Below are positions 33,851 through 43,459 of a DNA stretch of 64,000 nucleotides, one piece after another (the first letter of the stretch is position 1; each line of letters opens with the position of its first letter). Source of the stretch: CAZOZZ01 sp965247425 (GTDB lineage Bacteria; Acidobacteriota; Terriglobia; 20CM-2-55-15); NCBI GenBank assembly GCA_965247425.1, contig OZ252023.1, forward strand, positions 1,736,001 to 1,800,000, read 5' to 3'. The translations under genes were made by a program, and so were the position numbers. The notes under the pieces are model-generated. The model worked only from the letters and a program-made list of their open reading frames with translations, was not told the origin of the DNA and did not search any database.

Positions 33851-35008
33851 ATGAAAGATACAGCGGAAGTCGTAATTATCGGGGGTGGAATTGTCGGGGT
33901 GAGCATCGCTTACCATCTGGCCGCGCGCGGGTTGAAAGATGTCGTTGTTGTCGAGAAGGAGGACATGGTCGGAACCGGGTCGACGGGGCGTTGCGCCGGT
34001 GGGTTTCGGCATCAGTTCTCAACGGAAGCCAACATCCAACTCTCGCTTCTCAGCGTGGGTAAGTTGCTGCGTTTCAAGGAGGAGATGGACCAGGAACTGG
34101 ACTTCCATCAGGATGGGTACATGTTTCTTCTGAACAATCAGAAAGATGTCGATGTCTTCAGCAAGAACATCGAGCTTCAGAAGACATTCGACATTCCGGT
34201 GGAGTTGTTGAAGCCCGAGGACATTTCCCGTGTCCTGCCGGATACCGAAATAAGGTTGGACGATGTGATTGCGGCCTCCTATTGCGGCAAGGACGGGGTG
34301 TCGGATCCTGCCGGCGTGACCGAGGGTTTCCGTAAGAATGCCACTCGTCTGGGAGCCGAAATCTACACCGATCAGGAAGTTATCGGCATCGATGTATCGG
34401 GTGGACGTATCACTGGAGTGCGGACGAAGGATCACAGGATAGCCACGCCGATCGTTATCAACGCCGCCGGCCCTCACGCCGGTATGATTGGGAAAATGGC
34501 CCATGTGGAAGTGCCCGTCGTGCCATTGCGCCGTTTCATCTGGACGACGAAACCCTTCGACAAGGTTCCATCCCGCTGGACTCTCGTCATCGACTTCAGC
34601 ACGGGATTCTATTTCCACCGGGAAAGTGGAGGCGTCCTGTTCGGCATGGGCAATCGCGAGGAAGGCCCAAGTTTCGATTTGAGCGTCGACTGGGAGTTCT
34701 TCGAGGATGTGATGGAGATTGCGATCGATCGATTCCCGCCGATCGCGGAAACTGCCATCCAAAAGTCCTGGGCCGGCAGTTACGAAACCTCACCCGACGC
34801 CAACCCTATCCTGGGGCGCGTCCCCGGTGTGGACGGGTTTATCGTGGCAAACGGCTTCAGCGGCCACGGTTTCCAGCATGCGCCGGGGGTCGGCCAGTTG
34901 ATCGCCGAAGAGATTCTGGATGGGAAGGCCACGACGCTGGACATCTCGCCATTTTCGATCGAGCGTTTCTCGTCAGCTGAAACGGAAGTCGAACACGGGG
35001 TGGTTTGA
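33851..35008 (+). CDS. FAD-dependent oxidoreductase (DAO/sarcosine-oxidase-like)
   Basis: 385 aa. The N-terminal dinucleotide fold VVIIGGGIVGVSIAYHLAARG and VVVEKEDMVGTGSTGRCAGG bind FAD; VINAAGPHAGMIGKMA and FIVANGFSGHGFQHAPGVG complete the DAO pattern. It resembles the beta subunit of sarcosine oxidase and glycine oxidase, enzymes that oxidise N-methyl or primary amines of amino acids. The substrate is unknown. No signal peptide is seen. It stands alone, convergent with the threonine dehydratase. Confidence 0.88.
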   Translation: MKDTAEVVIIGGGIVGVSIAYHLAARGLKDVVVVEKEDMVGTGSTGRCAGGFRHQFSTEANIQLSLLSVGKLLRFKEEMDQELDFHQDGYMFLLNNQKDVDVFSKNIELQKTFDIPVELLKPEDISRVLPDTEIRLDDVIAASYCGKDGVSDPAGVTEGFRKNATRLGAEIYTDQEVIGIDVSGGRITGVRTKDHRIATPIVINAAGPHAGMIGKMAHVEVPVVPLRRFIWTTKPFDKVPSRWTLVIDFSTGFYFHRESGGVLFGMGNREEGPSFDLSVDWEFFEDVMEIAIDRFPPIAETAIQKSWAGSYETSPDANPILGRVPGVDGFIVANGFSGHGFQHAPGVGQLIAEEILDGKATTLDISPFSIERFSSAETEVEHGVV

Positions 35009-35098
35009 GGAGTAGGATTCAACAAGGAGACACGGACGCGATCCTTGTGTTAAGAAATTACAGCTCGTCCGGCCTTCGTGACTTCTCCCCACCGGGTG

Positions 35099-36055
35099 TC
35101 AGCCCAGAATCCCCTTTAGTTGAGCCATCGTCAGGTTTCCACCGCTCAGGTCCAGTGCGACCTTCTTCCCCGCGAGTTGATCTTTCAACTTGATGCAGGC
35201 GGCCAGGGATGCCGCGCCGGCGCCTTCTGCGATGTTGTGCGTGTATTCAAGAAGGATCCGGATTGCGTCGTGGAGTTCCTCCTCCGACACGAGCACGAAA
35301 TCATCGAGGTATTCGATCAGCATATCGAGGGTCATCCTGAACGCCTGGCGGGTTGCCATTCCCTCGGCGAATGTGTCGCAGCGATCCGAGGATAGAAGCT
35401 TTCGGGCTTTCCAGGACTCTGCGACCACGGGCGCGTGTTCGGACTGAACGCCGATCATGTGGATCTTCGGATTGATCGATTTCGCGGCCAGTGCGACTCC
35501 GGAAGCGCCACTACCGCCTCCAACGGGAACGATAATGACGTCGATGTCGGGAACTCTTTCCAGAATTTCCAGGCCCATGGTTCCGACTCCGGCAATCAGC
35601 AGCGGTTCGTTCGCCGAGTGGATGTAGCGATACCCATGGAGCCGGGTTTGTTCCTCGACCCACTCGCGCGCTTCGTCGAAGTCTTTGCCCTCGAACCGGA
35701 CGCTTGCGCCGAGCGCCTCCATCGACGCGACCTTGTCGGTGTTGGCTCCGTCGGGAACGGCGATGATCGCCCGAACGCCGAACAGACGGGCCGCATACGC
35801 CACCGACTGCCCGTGGTTGCCGGTGGACGCGGCTATTACACCGGCCTCTCTTTCCCCGGCGTCGAGGTGGGAGATGAGGTTTATGCCGCCGCGGACCTTG
35901 AATGCTCCGATCGGCTGGTGGTTCTCGTGTTTGATGTGGATTTCCACGCCTGTCCGCTCCGACAGGCGAGGATAGTTGTGGAGCGGTGTGGGCTGGAGGT
36001 ACCGGTCCACGACCTTTCGGGCTTCAAGTATGTCGACGAACGTTGGTGTTGTCAT
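35099..36055 (-). CDS. Threonine dehydratase-type PLP enzyme
   Basis: 318 aa, catalytic domain only (no ACT regulatory domain). The PLP lysine lies in PIGAFKVRGG, the phosphate-binding loop is PVGGGSGASG and STGNHGQSVAYAA is the substrate loop. This fits catabolic threonine/serine ammonia-lyases that give 2-oxobutyrate or pyruvate. Its ATG lies 2 bp after the argS stop on the minus strand, so the two form an operon. Confidence 0.88.
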   Translation of the reverse strand: MTTPTFVDILEARKVVDRYLQPTPLHNYPRLSERTGVEIHIKHENHQPIGAFKVRGGINLISHLDAGEREAGVIAASTGNHGQSVAYAARLFGVRAIIAVPDGANTDKVASMEALGASVRFEGKDFDEAREWVEEQTRLHGYRYIHSANEPLLIAGVGTMGLEILERVPDIDVIIVPVGGGSGASGVALAAKSINPKIHMIGVQSEHAPVVAESWKARKLLSSDRCDTFAEGMATRQAFRMTLDMLIEYLDDFVLVSEEELHDAIRILLEYTHNIAEGAGAASLAACIKLKDQLAGKKVALDLSGGNLTMAQLKGILG

Positions 36056-36057
36056 TT

Positions 36058-38019
36058 CTACATGCGTCTGGGCACGACGATTCCCATCAAGTCGAGTGCC
36101 CGGGTAAGAGATTGTCTCGAGAAGTCGACGATCGCCAGATAGAAGAGTTGGCGGTCGCGATCCTCTTCGGTAAGTATTCGATGGTTGTGATAGAAGAGGC
36201 TGAAGCGCTGGGCCAGCGTGAAGGCGAACTTGGCCAGCGTCGCCGGTTCCATCGTGGACACGACCTGTTCCACAATTTCATCGAGTCGCGACGCCGTGTG
36301 GACGAGTTCCCAAACGTCGTCGGACTCGGACAGAAACGCCGCCAGCCGGTCGCTTTCCAGTATCCGGTAAACTTCGTCCATCGAGAATCCGGAGTCGGCC
36401 TCCCGGACGCGATTGAAGATATTGTTGGCGCGCACGGCCGCGTACTGGATGTAGGGCCCCGTCTCTCCGTCGAAAGCGAGAGCCTCGCTGAAGTCGAAAG
36501 CGATCACGGCGGTTCGTGTGAAGCGCAAAAGAAAGTAACGCAGGGCCCCCACGGCGATGTGGTGCGCGATCGACCTCTGCTCCTCGGCTGTGAAGTCCGG
36601 ATTGCGTTTCTCGACTTCTCCCAGAGCCTCCCGTTCGAGTGTGTCGATCAGGTCGTCCGCCTTCACTCCCTGACCCTTCCGGCCGGACACTTCGACATAA
36701 GGTTTGTCGCGGTCCTCATCCGACAAATTGATGCCCAGTTGTTCCGCGCACGCCGGAGTCAAGGCGACCATTTCGTATGACAGGTGAATCGAGTTGTCGG
36801 ATTCTTTTACGAATCCCAGCGCACGAACTCCCTGCCTGACGACCGCCTGGGGGTAAGACTGGCGAACGTCGATGACGTTGTAGACCGACACGCCGCCACC
36901 AAAGCTTGGGTGGTCCGATTCTCCAGCCGACGACGCGCTGACCCATACCTTCGATCCGTCCTCGTAGGTTTGGAACACGTCGTAGTGGAAGTCGCGGTCG
37001 AGCAGCCCGAGTTTCCACAGCTGGTAGGCAATGTCCTTGCCGACATAGGTCACCGTTCCGTTCGACCGAACGATGACCTTGTCTTCGTCTCCCGAGTCGG
37101 CCGTGAGCCTCATGACCCAACATCCCTTGTTCTTGCCGTCTGTTTCGAGAAAGATCGCCTGTCGATCCTTCAGCATCTGGAAGGCGCGATCCCAGAACCG
37201 CAGATGCAGGATGTCGCTTTCCCGAGGCAGCACCTCGTAGCGGACGTTGACACGTTCCATCGTTTCGAGGTGACGCGCGACGATCTTCATCCCGACAGCT
37301 TCGGCCATCTCCGCAATCTCGTTGTCTCCTTCTTCCATGGCCCGCAGAGTGTCGGCGCGGGTTTCATGGTCCGGGTCCCGCTCGGTGTAGTAATCGGCCG
37401 CCTTGGCGTAGAGATTCCAGCAGTAAAAGTCGAATCTTCGCCCGGGATGGGTGATGAGTGCCCGGACTTCTGCTAACGAGCGATTCTCGATGTGAACGAA
37501 TCCGACGATGACATCGGCGACCTGGACGCCCGTGTCGTCGATATAGTTCTGAACCTCGACGTTGTGGCCGGCGAACCGGAGCGTTCGCACAAAAGTGTCT
37601 CCGATCACCGCGTTTCGCAAGTGGCCGATGTGCGCTGCCTTGTTCGGATTGATGTTCGTATGCTCGACGATGTCTTTCCCATCGTGCGGCCCGAAGCCTC
37701 TGAATTCGCCTGCCCGGAACTCCGTCATCCATCCTCCGAACATGGAAGGCCGGTTGACGTAGAAGTTGATGTAGCCCGGCCCGGCGATGGCGATCCGGTC
37801 GATCCCTTCGATTTCGAGCGTCGGTGCCAGTTCTTCTGCGATGGCCCGCGGAGCCCTTTTCAAGGTCCTGGCCAGGCCCAGGCAAAGCGGTGTCGCCAGC
37901 TCGCCGAACTCCACCTTGGGAGTCTGATTGAGGATGATCGGGGGTGGATCGATCTGCCAGAGGCTACGGACAGCGGCCTCGACGCCGGCCCTGATACGGG
38001 CATGAAGTTCCAATTGCAT
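36058..38019 (-). CDS. argS: Arginyl-tRNA synthetase
   Basis: 653 aa. Class I features: NPNKAAHIGHLRNAVIGDT contains the HIGH motif, an N-terminal Add1-type domain (LELHARIRAGVEAA...) precedes it, and the C-terminal anticodon-binding helices (LAKFAFTLAQRFSLFYHNH) end as in ArgRS. It charges tRNA-Arg. ATG 38019 is the start. It is slightly long compared with E. coli ArgS because of extra residues in the connective region. It is followed directly by the threonine dehydratase. Confidence 0.94.
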   Translation of the reverse strand: MQLELHARIRAGVEAAVRSLWQIDPPPIILNQTPKVEFGELATPLCLGLARTLKRAPRAIAEELAPTLEIEGIDRIAIAGPGYINFYVNRPSMFGGWMTEFRAGEFRGFGPHDGKDIVEHTNINPNKAAHIGHLRNAVIGDTFVRTLRFAGHNVEVQNYIDDTGVQVADVIVGFVHIENRSLAEVRALITHPGRRFDFYCWNLYAKAADYYTERDPDHETRADTLRAMEEGDNEIAEMAEAVGMKIVARHLETMERVNVRYEVLPRESDILHLRFWDRAFQMLKDRQAIFLETDGKNKGCWVMRLTADSGDEDKVIVRSNGTVTYVGKDIAYQLWKLGLLDRDFHYDVFQTYEDGSKVWVSASSAGESDHPSFGGGVSVYNVIDVRQSYPQAVVRQGVRALGFVKESDNSIHLSYEMVALTPACAEQLGINLSDEDRDKPYVEVSGRKGQGVKADDLIDTLEREALGEVEKRNPDFTAEEQRSIAHHIAVGALRYFLLRFTRTAVIAFDFSEALAFDGETGPYIQYAAVRANNIFNRVREADSGFSMDEVYRILESDRLAAFLSESDDVWELVHTASRLDEIVEQVVSTMEPATLAKFAFTLAQRFSLFYHNHRILTEEDRDRQLFYLAIVDFSRQSLTRALDLMGIVVPRRM

Positions 38020-38386
38020 CAGGGCTCATGATAGAAAAAAGTGGGTCCAAGTATCAATTTTCTTACCGGAAAAGGGCTCTGCCCCGCACCGGTGGATCAC
38101 GCCCCGTTCACCCCCCCCGCCGCTTCCTAATTCGGGGACGGAGGAGTAATTGCATGTGCAATTACTCCTCCGTCCCCGAATTAAAAGCAGGTCTGCGAGG
38201 CAGCATGATTGAGCCGGGATGTTTGAACGAGCGTGTACGGTCGCGGCCGTCCCTGGCCGCCCGCGGGCAAGCCGGGCCCTAGCCAAATCAAGCCGTGCCT
38301 CCGGCCCGATGTCCATTTCCATCAGGGCTCATGTACCCAAGTTAGAGGGGGATACGATATTATGTTAGTTTTGGCTTGGGAGTGGA
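38020..38386. other. Intergenic region between argS and larC with REP-like palindrome
   Basis: 367 bp with no convincing gene. It contains a near-perfect palindrome (38128-38183), a GGCCGTCCCTGGCC motif shared with 45.3 kb, and direct repeats CATCAGGGCTCATG at 38017-38030 and 38321-38334. The first of these covers the argS start codon. Confidence 0.6.
38128..38183. repeat. 27-bp perfect stem palindrome (REP-like)
   Basis: 38128-38154 and 38157-38183 are exact inverse copies around a 2-nt centre. The core AATTCGGGGACGGAGGAG resembles palindromes linked to REP-type/Y1 transposases, which is an inference. It can form a very stable hairpin or cruciform. Confidence 0.8.
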
Positions 38387-39607
38387 ATGTCCGTGAAGAC
38401 CCTTTACTTTGATTGCTTTTCGGGAATCAGTGGCGACATGACGATCGGGGCTTTGCTCGATGTGGGTGTCGATTTCGATTTCCTGAAGACGGAGTTGGGC
38501 AAACTTCCGATCGACGGGTTTGAGGTCCGGCTGTCCAGGGTCGATCGGGCCAGCATCAGTGCGGCGAAATTCGACGTTCTTGTGGCGGGCGAGGCCGAGC
38601 ACGACCATGAACACGATCACCCGCATGTCCATCGAAAGGCCTCCCAGATTATGGACATGATCAGGGGGAGCCGTCTGCCGGCACCGGTCCGGAAAAGGGC
38701 GGTCGACATATTCGAAAAACTGGCTGTTTCAGAGGGGCGTGTCCACCAGATGCCGCCTGAAGAGGTCGAGTTTCATGAGGTCGGGGCAATTGATTCCATC
38801 GTCGACATTGTGGGAACGGCGATTGGCCTCGAGGCGCTGGAAGTCGATCGATTCGTCTGTTCGCCCATAAACATCGGTAGTGGCTTCATCCGCTGCCAGC
38901 ATGGCGTGTATCCGGTTCCGGCCCCGGCCACAGCGACGCTGTTGTCGAATGCGCCGGTGTACTCCAAGCACGTCGAGGCCGAACTGGTGACACCCACGGG
39001 CGCGGCGATTCTCGCCGCCACCATCGACCGGTTCGGGCCGATGAACGGGTTCGAGATCGAGGGTGTCGGCTACGGCGCGGGTAACAAGAGCTTCGATCGG
39101 TTTCCTAACTGCCTCCGTTTGTTCCGGGGAAGAGAGGAAGGTAAACAGGATTTCGATCCGAGAGACGAGGTCTTCGTGCTCGAAGCGAACATCGACGACA
39201 TGAGCGCGGAGAACCTGGCATACGCGGGAGAGAGGTTGCTCGAGGTCGGGGCCCTCGACGTCCTGACGATTCCCGCCATGATGAAGAAGGGTCGCCCGGG
39301 CCACCTGCTTCAGGTTATCGTTCCAGCCGGCCTCGAAGACGATCTCTCGAAGACGATGTTCGAGGAAACGACGACGATCGGCGTTCGGATGCACCCGATG
39401 TCTCGACGGGTTCTCGACAGGGAACTGGTGCAAGTGGAAACACCGGGCGGGCCCGCGGCTGTGAAGGTGTCGAGCTTCCGTGGAAAAATCGTCAACGTGA
39501 GCCCGGAATATGAGGATTGCGCGCGACTGGCGAGGACTGCCGGCCGCCCCTTCAAGGACGTCCAGGCTGAGGTCTTGAAACTGTATTCGGAACGAACAAA
39601 CAGGTGA
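38387..39607 (+). CDS. larC: Nickel-pincer cofactor biosynthesis protein LarC
   Basis: 406 aa from ATG 38387. The family start LYFDCFSGISGDMTIGALLD is clear; a His-rich nickel-binding stretch (HDHEHDHPHVH, about residues 70-80) follows; then VEFHEVGAIDSIVDIVG, TPTGAAILA and the C-terminal LEANIDDMSAENLAY. LarC inserts Ni into the pincer cofactor of lactate racemase and relatives using CTP. In Lactobacillus the two halves are joined by frameshifting; here they are one frame. It overlaps the GTG upstream of metG. Confidence 0.92.
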   Translation: MSVKTLYFDCFSGISGDMTIGALLDVGVDFDFLKTELGKLPIDGFEVRLSRVDRASISAAKFDVLVAGEAEHDHEHDHPHVHRKASQIMDMIRGSRLPAPVRKRAVDIFEKLAVSEGRVHQMPPEEVEFHEVGAIDSIVDIVGTAIGLEALEVDRFVCSPINIGSGFIRCQHGVYPVPAPATATLLSNAPVYSKHVEAELVTPTGAAILAATIDRFGPMNGFEIEGVGYGAGNKSFDRFPNCLRLFRGREEGKQDFDPRDEVFVLEANIDDMSAENLAYAGERLLEVGALDVLTIPAMMKKGRPGHLLQVIVPAGLEDDLSKTMFEETTTIGVRMHPMSRRVLDRELVQVETPGGPAAVKVSSFRGKIVNVSPEYEDCARLARTAGRPFKDVQAEVLKLYSERTNR

Positions 39608-39618
39608 ATCAAACGAAA

Positions 39619-41568
39619 ATGGCTGAGACTTTCTACATCACAACCCCACTGTACTACGTCAACGCGGCGCCGCATCTGGGTGGCACCTACACAACGATCG
39701 TGGCCGACACGATCGCGCGGTACAAGCGGATGACGGGGTTCGATGTGAAGTTCTTTACCGGTACCGATGAGCATGGCCAGAAAATCGAACGGTCCGCCAG
39801 GGAACAGGGAATAGAACCACTGGAACTGGTCAACCGTGTCTACACACAATACGACGACCTCTGGAAGAGCATCGGCATCGAGTTTGACGAGTCGATCCGG
39901 ACGACCGATCCGCGCCACCACAAGGCGGTCCAGGAAATCTACAGTCGCGTGAAGGCCAACGGCTTTATCTACAAGGACGAATATTCGGGATGGTACTGCG
40001 TGTCGTGCGAGGCGTACGCGCCTGAGACGGATCCGGAAAAGCCTGCCGCCTGTCCGGACTGCGGCCGGGAGACCGAGTGGTTTTCCGAGGAAAGCTATTT
40101 CTTCAAGTTGTCCGAATTCCAGGACCGGCTTCTGGAGCATTATGAGAAGAACCCGCATTTCATCCGCCCCGAGACACGGCACAACGAGGTCACATCCTTC
40201 GTCAAGGGCGGCCTCAAGGATCTGTCGATCAGCCGGGCGACGCTCAAGTGGGGTATTCCTTTTCCCGACGATCCGAGTCATGTGTTCTATGTCTGGTTTG
40301 ACGCCTTGACCGGTTACATGAGTGGCATCGGTTACCTCTCCGATGACGCCAGGTACGAAAAGTACTGGCCTGCCGACGTGCACCTTGTCGGCAAGGATAT
40401 TCTGAGGTTCCACGCGGTGTATTGGCCCGCTTTTCTGATGGCCGCGGATCTGCCGGTTCCGGGAACCATATTTGGTCATGGGTGGTGGCTCTTCAAGGAT
40501 GAAAAGATGTCCAAATCGCGCGGCAACGTGCTGGACCCCGGCCTGCTTCGGGATGTGTTTGGCATCGAACCGTTGCGGTACTTCCTGCTGCGGGAGATGG
40601 TGTTCGGCCAGGACTGCAACTTCAGTTTCGATTCCATCATTCAGCGGGCCAACAGCGATCTGGCCAACGATCTGGGCAACCTCCTGAGCCGCACGGTAGC
40701 GATGGTGGCGAAGTATCGGGACAGCGTCCTCCCGTCTCCGGGGGAGGCCAGGGGCGATGCTGAAGTACAGGCGCTTGCGGCACGCGTGGTGTCGGACTTC
40801 AGGAAGAATTTCGACGACTACAACCTGTCCCGTGGACTGGAGAACATTTTTGAGCTGATCGCCAGGATGAACAAGTACATCGTCGAGAATGAGCCCTGGA
40901 AAATCGCCAAGGACGAATCCAAGGTGGGTATTCTCGACAGCGTCCTGTTCCATTCCGCCGAGTCCCTGCGGATCGTTGCTGCGCTGCTCGCGCCGACGAT
41001 GCCCGAGACCGCCCAAACCATGTGGGAACAGTTGGGCCTGGATGGGAAAGTTGCCGAAGTGTCTCTCGCCGAACTGGGTTGGAGCGATGTGCTGGCCGGA
41101 AGGAAGCTCCCCGGTGGACCGTCGCTGTTTCCGCGCGTCGATAAGAAAGCGATCTACGCGAAACTGGAGGCTGGAGCGGTCGGGGCGGAAACACCTGATG
41201 AGGAACTGCCCGCCAGCAGCGGCCCTCCACCCCTCGCGTCGCCCATCACGATAGACGATTTTGTGAAGCTGGACCTCCGTGTCGGTACTGTTGTTGAAGC
41301 CGAACGTGTGAAGAAGGCTGACAAACTCCTCCGGATCGTCGTGGACCTTGGATTTGAAAAGCGTCAGGTCGTGGCCGGCATCGCAAAGGTTTACGACCCG
41401 GAGAGTCTGATCGGGCGTCAGGTCGTTGTCGTCGCGAACCTTGCACCCCGGAAGCTGCGGGGCCTGGAGTCGAACGGCATGATCGTGGCCGCTTCGGTTG
41501 GCCCCGACGACAAGCCGGTGCTGGTCGGCTTCCATGAGGACGTCTCTGACGGCGCCCGGCTGAAGTAA
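39619..41568 (+). CDS. metG: Methionyl-tRNA synthetase with C-terminal tRNA-binding domain
   Basis: From ATG 39619 (MAETFYITTPLYYVN) the product is 649 aa; GTG 39604, overlapping the larC stop, is an alternative start. The signature at the HIGH position reads PHLGGTYTT, with Gly for the second His. One zinc knuckle pair CVSC/CPDC is present, and KMSKS is intact (DEKMSKSRGNV). Residues ~545-649 form an EMAP/Trbp111 tRNA-binding domain (LDLRVGTVVEAERVKKADKL). It charges tRNA-Met and initiator tRNA. Confidence 0.94.
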   Translation: MAETFYITTPLYYVNAAPHLGGTYTTIVADTIARYKRMTGFDVKFFTGTDEHGQKIERSAREQGIEPLELVNRVYTQYDDLWKSIGIEFDESIRTTDPRHHKAVQEIYSRVKANGFIYKDEYSGWYCVSCEAYAPETDPEKPAACPDCGRETEWFSEESYFFKLSEFQDRLLEHYEKNPHFIRPETRHNEVTSFVKGGLKDLSISRATLKWGIPFPDDPSHVFYVWFDALTGYMSGIGYLSDDARYEKYWPADVHLVGKDILRFHAVYWPAFLMAADLPVPGTIFGHGWWLFKDEKMSKSRGNVLDPGLLRDVFGIEPLRYFLLREMVFGQDCNFSFDSIIQRANSDLANDLGNLLSRTVAMVAKYRDSVLPSPGEARGDAEVQALAARVVSDFRKNFDDYNLSRGLENIFELIARMNKYIVENEPWKIAKDESKVGILDSVLFHSAESLRIVAALLAPTMPETAQTMWEQLGLDGKVAEVSLAELGWSDVLAGRKLPGGPSLFPRVDKKAIYAKLEAGAVGAETPDEELPASSGPPPLASPITIDDFVKLDLRVGTVVEAERVKKADKLLRIVVDLGFEKRQVVAGIAKVYDPESLIGRQVVVVANLAPRKLRGLESNGMIVAASVGPDDKPVLVGFHEDVSDGARLK

Positions 41569-41574
41569 TCGCAC

Positions 41575-42342
41575 GTGCTGGTCGACTCACACGCTCATCT
41601 GGATGACCCACGGTTTGACGAAGACCGGGCCGCGGTACTCGAACGTGCCTGGAACGCCGGAGTCCGGACCATTCTGACGATTGGCAACGGGACCGGTCCG
41701 GACGATATGGGCTGCGGCCTTCCGCTTGCCGACGAACACGACTGGATCTACACGACCCTCGGAATACATCCGCATGATGCGGCCAGGGCAGAAGATCGCC
41801 ATCTGGTCTTGATGGAGGATCTGGCGAGCCGTCCGGGCGTGGTGGGGATAGGAGAGACGGGGCTCGATTACTATTACGACAACTCTCCTCGTGAGGTCCA
41901 GAGGGATGTCTTTCGTTCCCAACTCGCACTGGCGAATCGGCTGAACTTACCGGTCATCATACATACTCGGGACGCCGACGCGGATACGATCGAAATCCTC
42001 GAGCAAGAACGTCCCCGCCAGGGAGTCGTGCACTGTTTTACCGGTGGAGAGGCGCTGGCAGACTGTGCGCTCGAACACGGCCTCATGATCTCGTTTTCGG
42101 GGATCGTCACGTTTAAGGGATCCGAGACGTTGAGGAAGATTGCATCCCGTGTACCCGACGACCGATTTCTGGTCGAAACCGATTGCCCCTATCTGGCGCC
42201 GGTGCCCCATCGCGGCAAGCGGAACGAACCGGCATTCGTGGCTGAAACCGCGCGAGCCCTCGCCGCGCTGCGCAGCACGGACGTCGAAAAACTTGTTTCC
42301 GATACAGGACATAACTTCCGTAATATGTTTGAAGTAAGCTGA
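41575..42342 (+). CDS. tatD: TatD-family metal-dependent deoxyribonuclease
   Basis: GTG 41575 begins LVDSHAHLDD, giving 255 aa. Metal ligands: HxH in SHAHL, Glu in GIGETGLDYYYD, His in VIIHTRDAD and HCFTG, and Asp in LVETDCPYLAP. The set is complete. TatD proteins are 3'-5' exonucleases/quality-control hydrolases. The gene lies 6 bp after metG and is co-transcribed; metG-tatD pairing is common in bacteria. Confidence 0.93.
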   Translation: MLVDSHAHLDDPRFDEDRAAVLERAWNAGVRTILTIGNGTGPDDMGCGLPLADEHDWIYTTLGIHPHDAARAEDRHLVLMEDLASRPGVVGIGETGLDYYYDNSPREVQRDVFRSQLALANRLNLPVIIHTRDADADTIEILEQERPRQGVVHCFTGGEALADCALEHGLMISFSGIVTFKGSETLRKIASRVPDDRFLVETDCPYLAPVPHRGKRNEPAFVAETARALAALRSTDVEKLVSDTGHNFRNMFEVS

Positions 42343-42388
42343 ACGAAGGCCGGACTTTCCTCGCCACCGTTAGCTTCTATATCCAGAC

Positions 42389-43396
42389 ATGTCGTACAAT
42401 GCCCAATCGATGAAAACCGTTTTGACACAGCAGGAAATCTACGGTCTGATCGACCCGGACCTGGTCCGGGTCGAGGAGGAGCTGAAGGCCTACACCCGCT
42501 CTTCGATTAAGCCGATTTCCGAGATCGGTCGTTACCTTATCGATTCCGGAGGGAAGCGCGTTCGTCCGGCCTTGCTGCTGCTGACCGCGCGCATGCTCGG
42601 GTCCGCTTCGAACTCGACGATCCGGCTGGCCGCCGTGATGGAACTTATCCATAACGCCACCCTCATCCACGACGATGTCATCGACGAGTCGGACACCAGG
42701 CGAGGACGTCCGTCGGCTAACGCAAATTGGGGCAACGCGATGACCGTGCTTGCGGGAGATTGGCTTTATATGGAGTCTTTCGCTGTCGCGCTGGGAGAGC
42801 GTAACTTCGACGTTCTCAATACGCTCATCGGAATAACCCAGAAGATGGTTGAGGGCGAGCTGCTTCAACTGACTCTGGTTGGACAGAAGGATGTCAGCGA
42901 CGAGCAGTTGCTCGACATCGCCCGATGCAAAACCGCGCACCTGTTCTCGGGATGCATGCGTCTGCCGGCCATCGTGGCCGGTTCTAACGATGGCTCTGTC
43001 GAAAAGCTCACCCGGGTCGGTATGAACCTCGGAATGTCTTTTCAACTCGTCGATGATCTCCTCGACCTGACCTCGACGAAGGAAGCGATGGGTAAACCCG
43101 TGGCGAACGACTTGAAAGAGGGAAACGTCACAATGCCGGTCTACTACGCCCTCGAACAAGGTCGGGCAGAGGATCGGCGGCAGGTCGAACTCGTCCTTGA
43201 GGAGAGAGCCTTTCGATCCGTCCAGCCCGGCGACATCCTCGAAATGGTCGAGCGTGCGGATGGGGTGAAGCGAACCCGAGCCTTAGCCGCCGACTACGCC
43301 CGCCAGGCGATCTCAGATCTGGAAACTTTCCCGCCAACCGCCTACCGCGACGCGATCATCAGCATCCCCGAGTTCATAATCAACCGTCAGGCGTGA
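42389..43396 (+). CDS. Long-chain polyprenyl diphosphate synthase
   Basis: 335 aa (ATG 42389; ATG 42410 also possible). The first Asp-rich motif is LIHDDVIDESDTRRG, the second QLVDDLLDLTS, with GGKRVRPALLLL and the Lys/Gln motif KTAHLFSG. Short residues before the first motif fit octaprenyl/heptaprenyl-type chain lengths (IspB-like), giving quinone side chains or lipid carriers. It is probably part of the larC-metG-tatD run. Confidence 0.9.
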   Translation: MSYNAQSMKTVLTQQEIYGLIDPDLVRVEEELKAYTRSSIKPISEIGRYLIDSGGKRVRPALLLLTARMLGSASNSTIRLAAVMELIHNATLIHDDVIDESDTRRGRPSANANWGNAMTVLAGDWLYMESFAVALGERNFDVLNTLIGITQKMVEGELLQLTLVGQKDVSDEQLLDIARCKTAHLFSGCMRLPAIVAGSNDGSVEKLTRVGMNLGMSFQLVDDLLDLTSTKEAMGKPVANDLKEGNVTMPVYYALEQGRAEDRRQVELVLEERAFRSVQPGDILEMVERADGVKRTRALAADYARQAISDLETFPPTAYRDAIISIPEFIINRQA

Positions 43397-43459
43397 TCGG
43401 GCGAAGTCCGAGGTCGTTACGCAAGTTAGCAAATTACGCAGAAGGGGAAGTGGGGACCA

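Noticed and set aside
39310..41574. 754-aa minus-strand frame over larC/metG
   Set aside because: Exactly antisense to metG and the end of larC; no family-like sequence, and composition is that of a GC-rich shadow frame.
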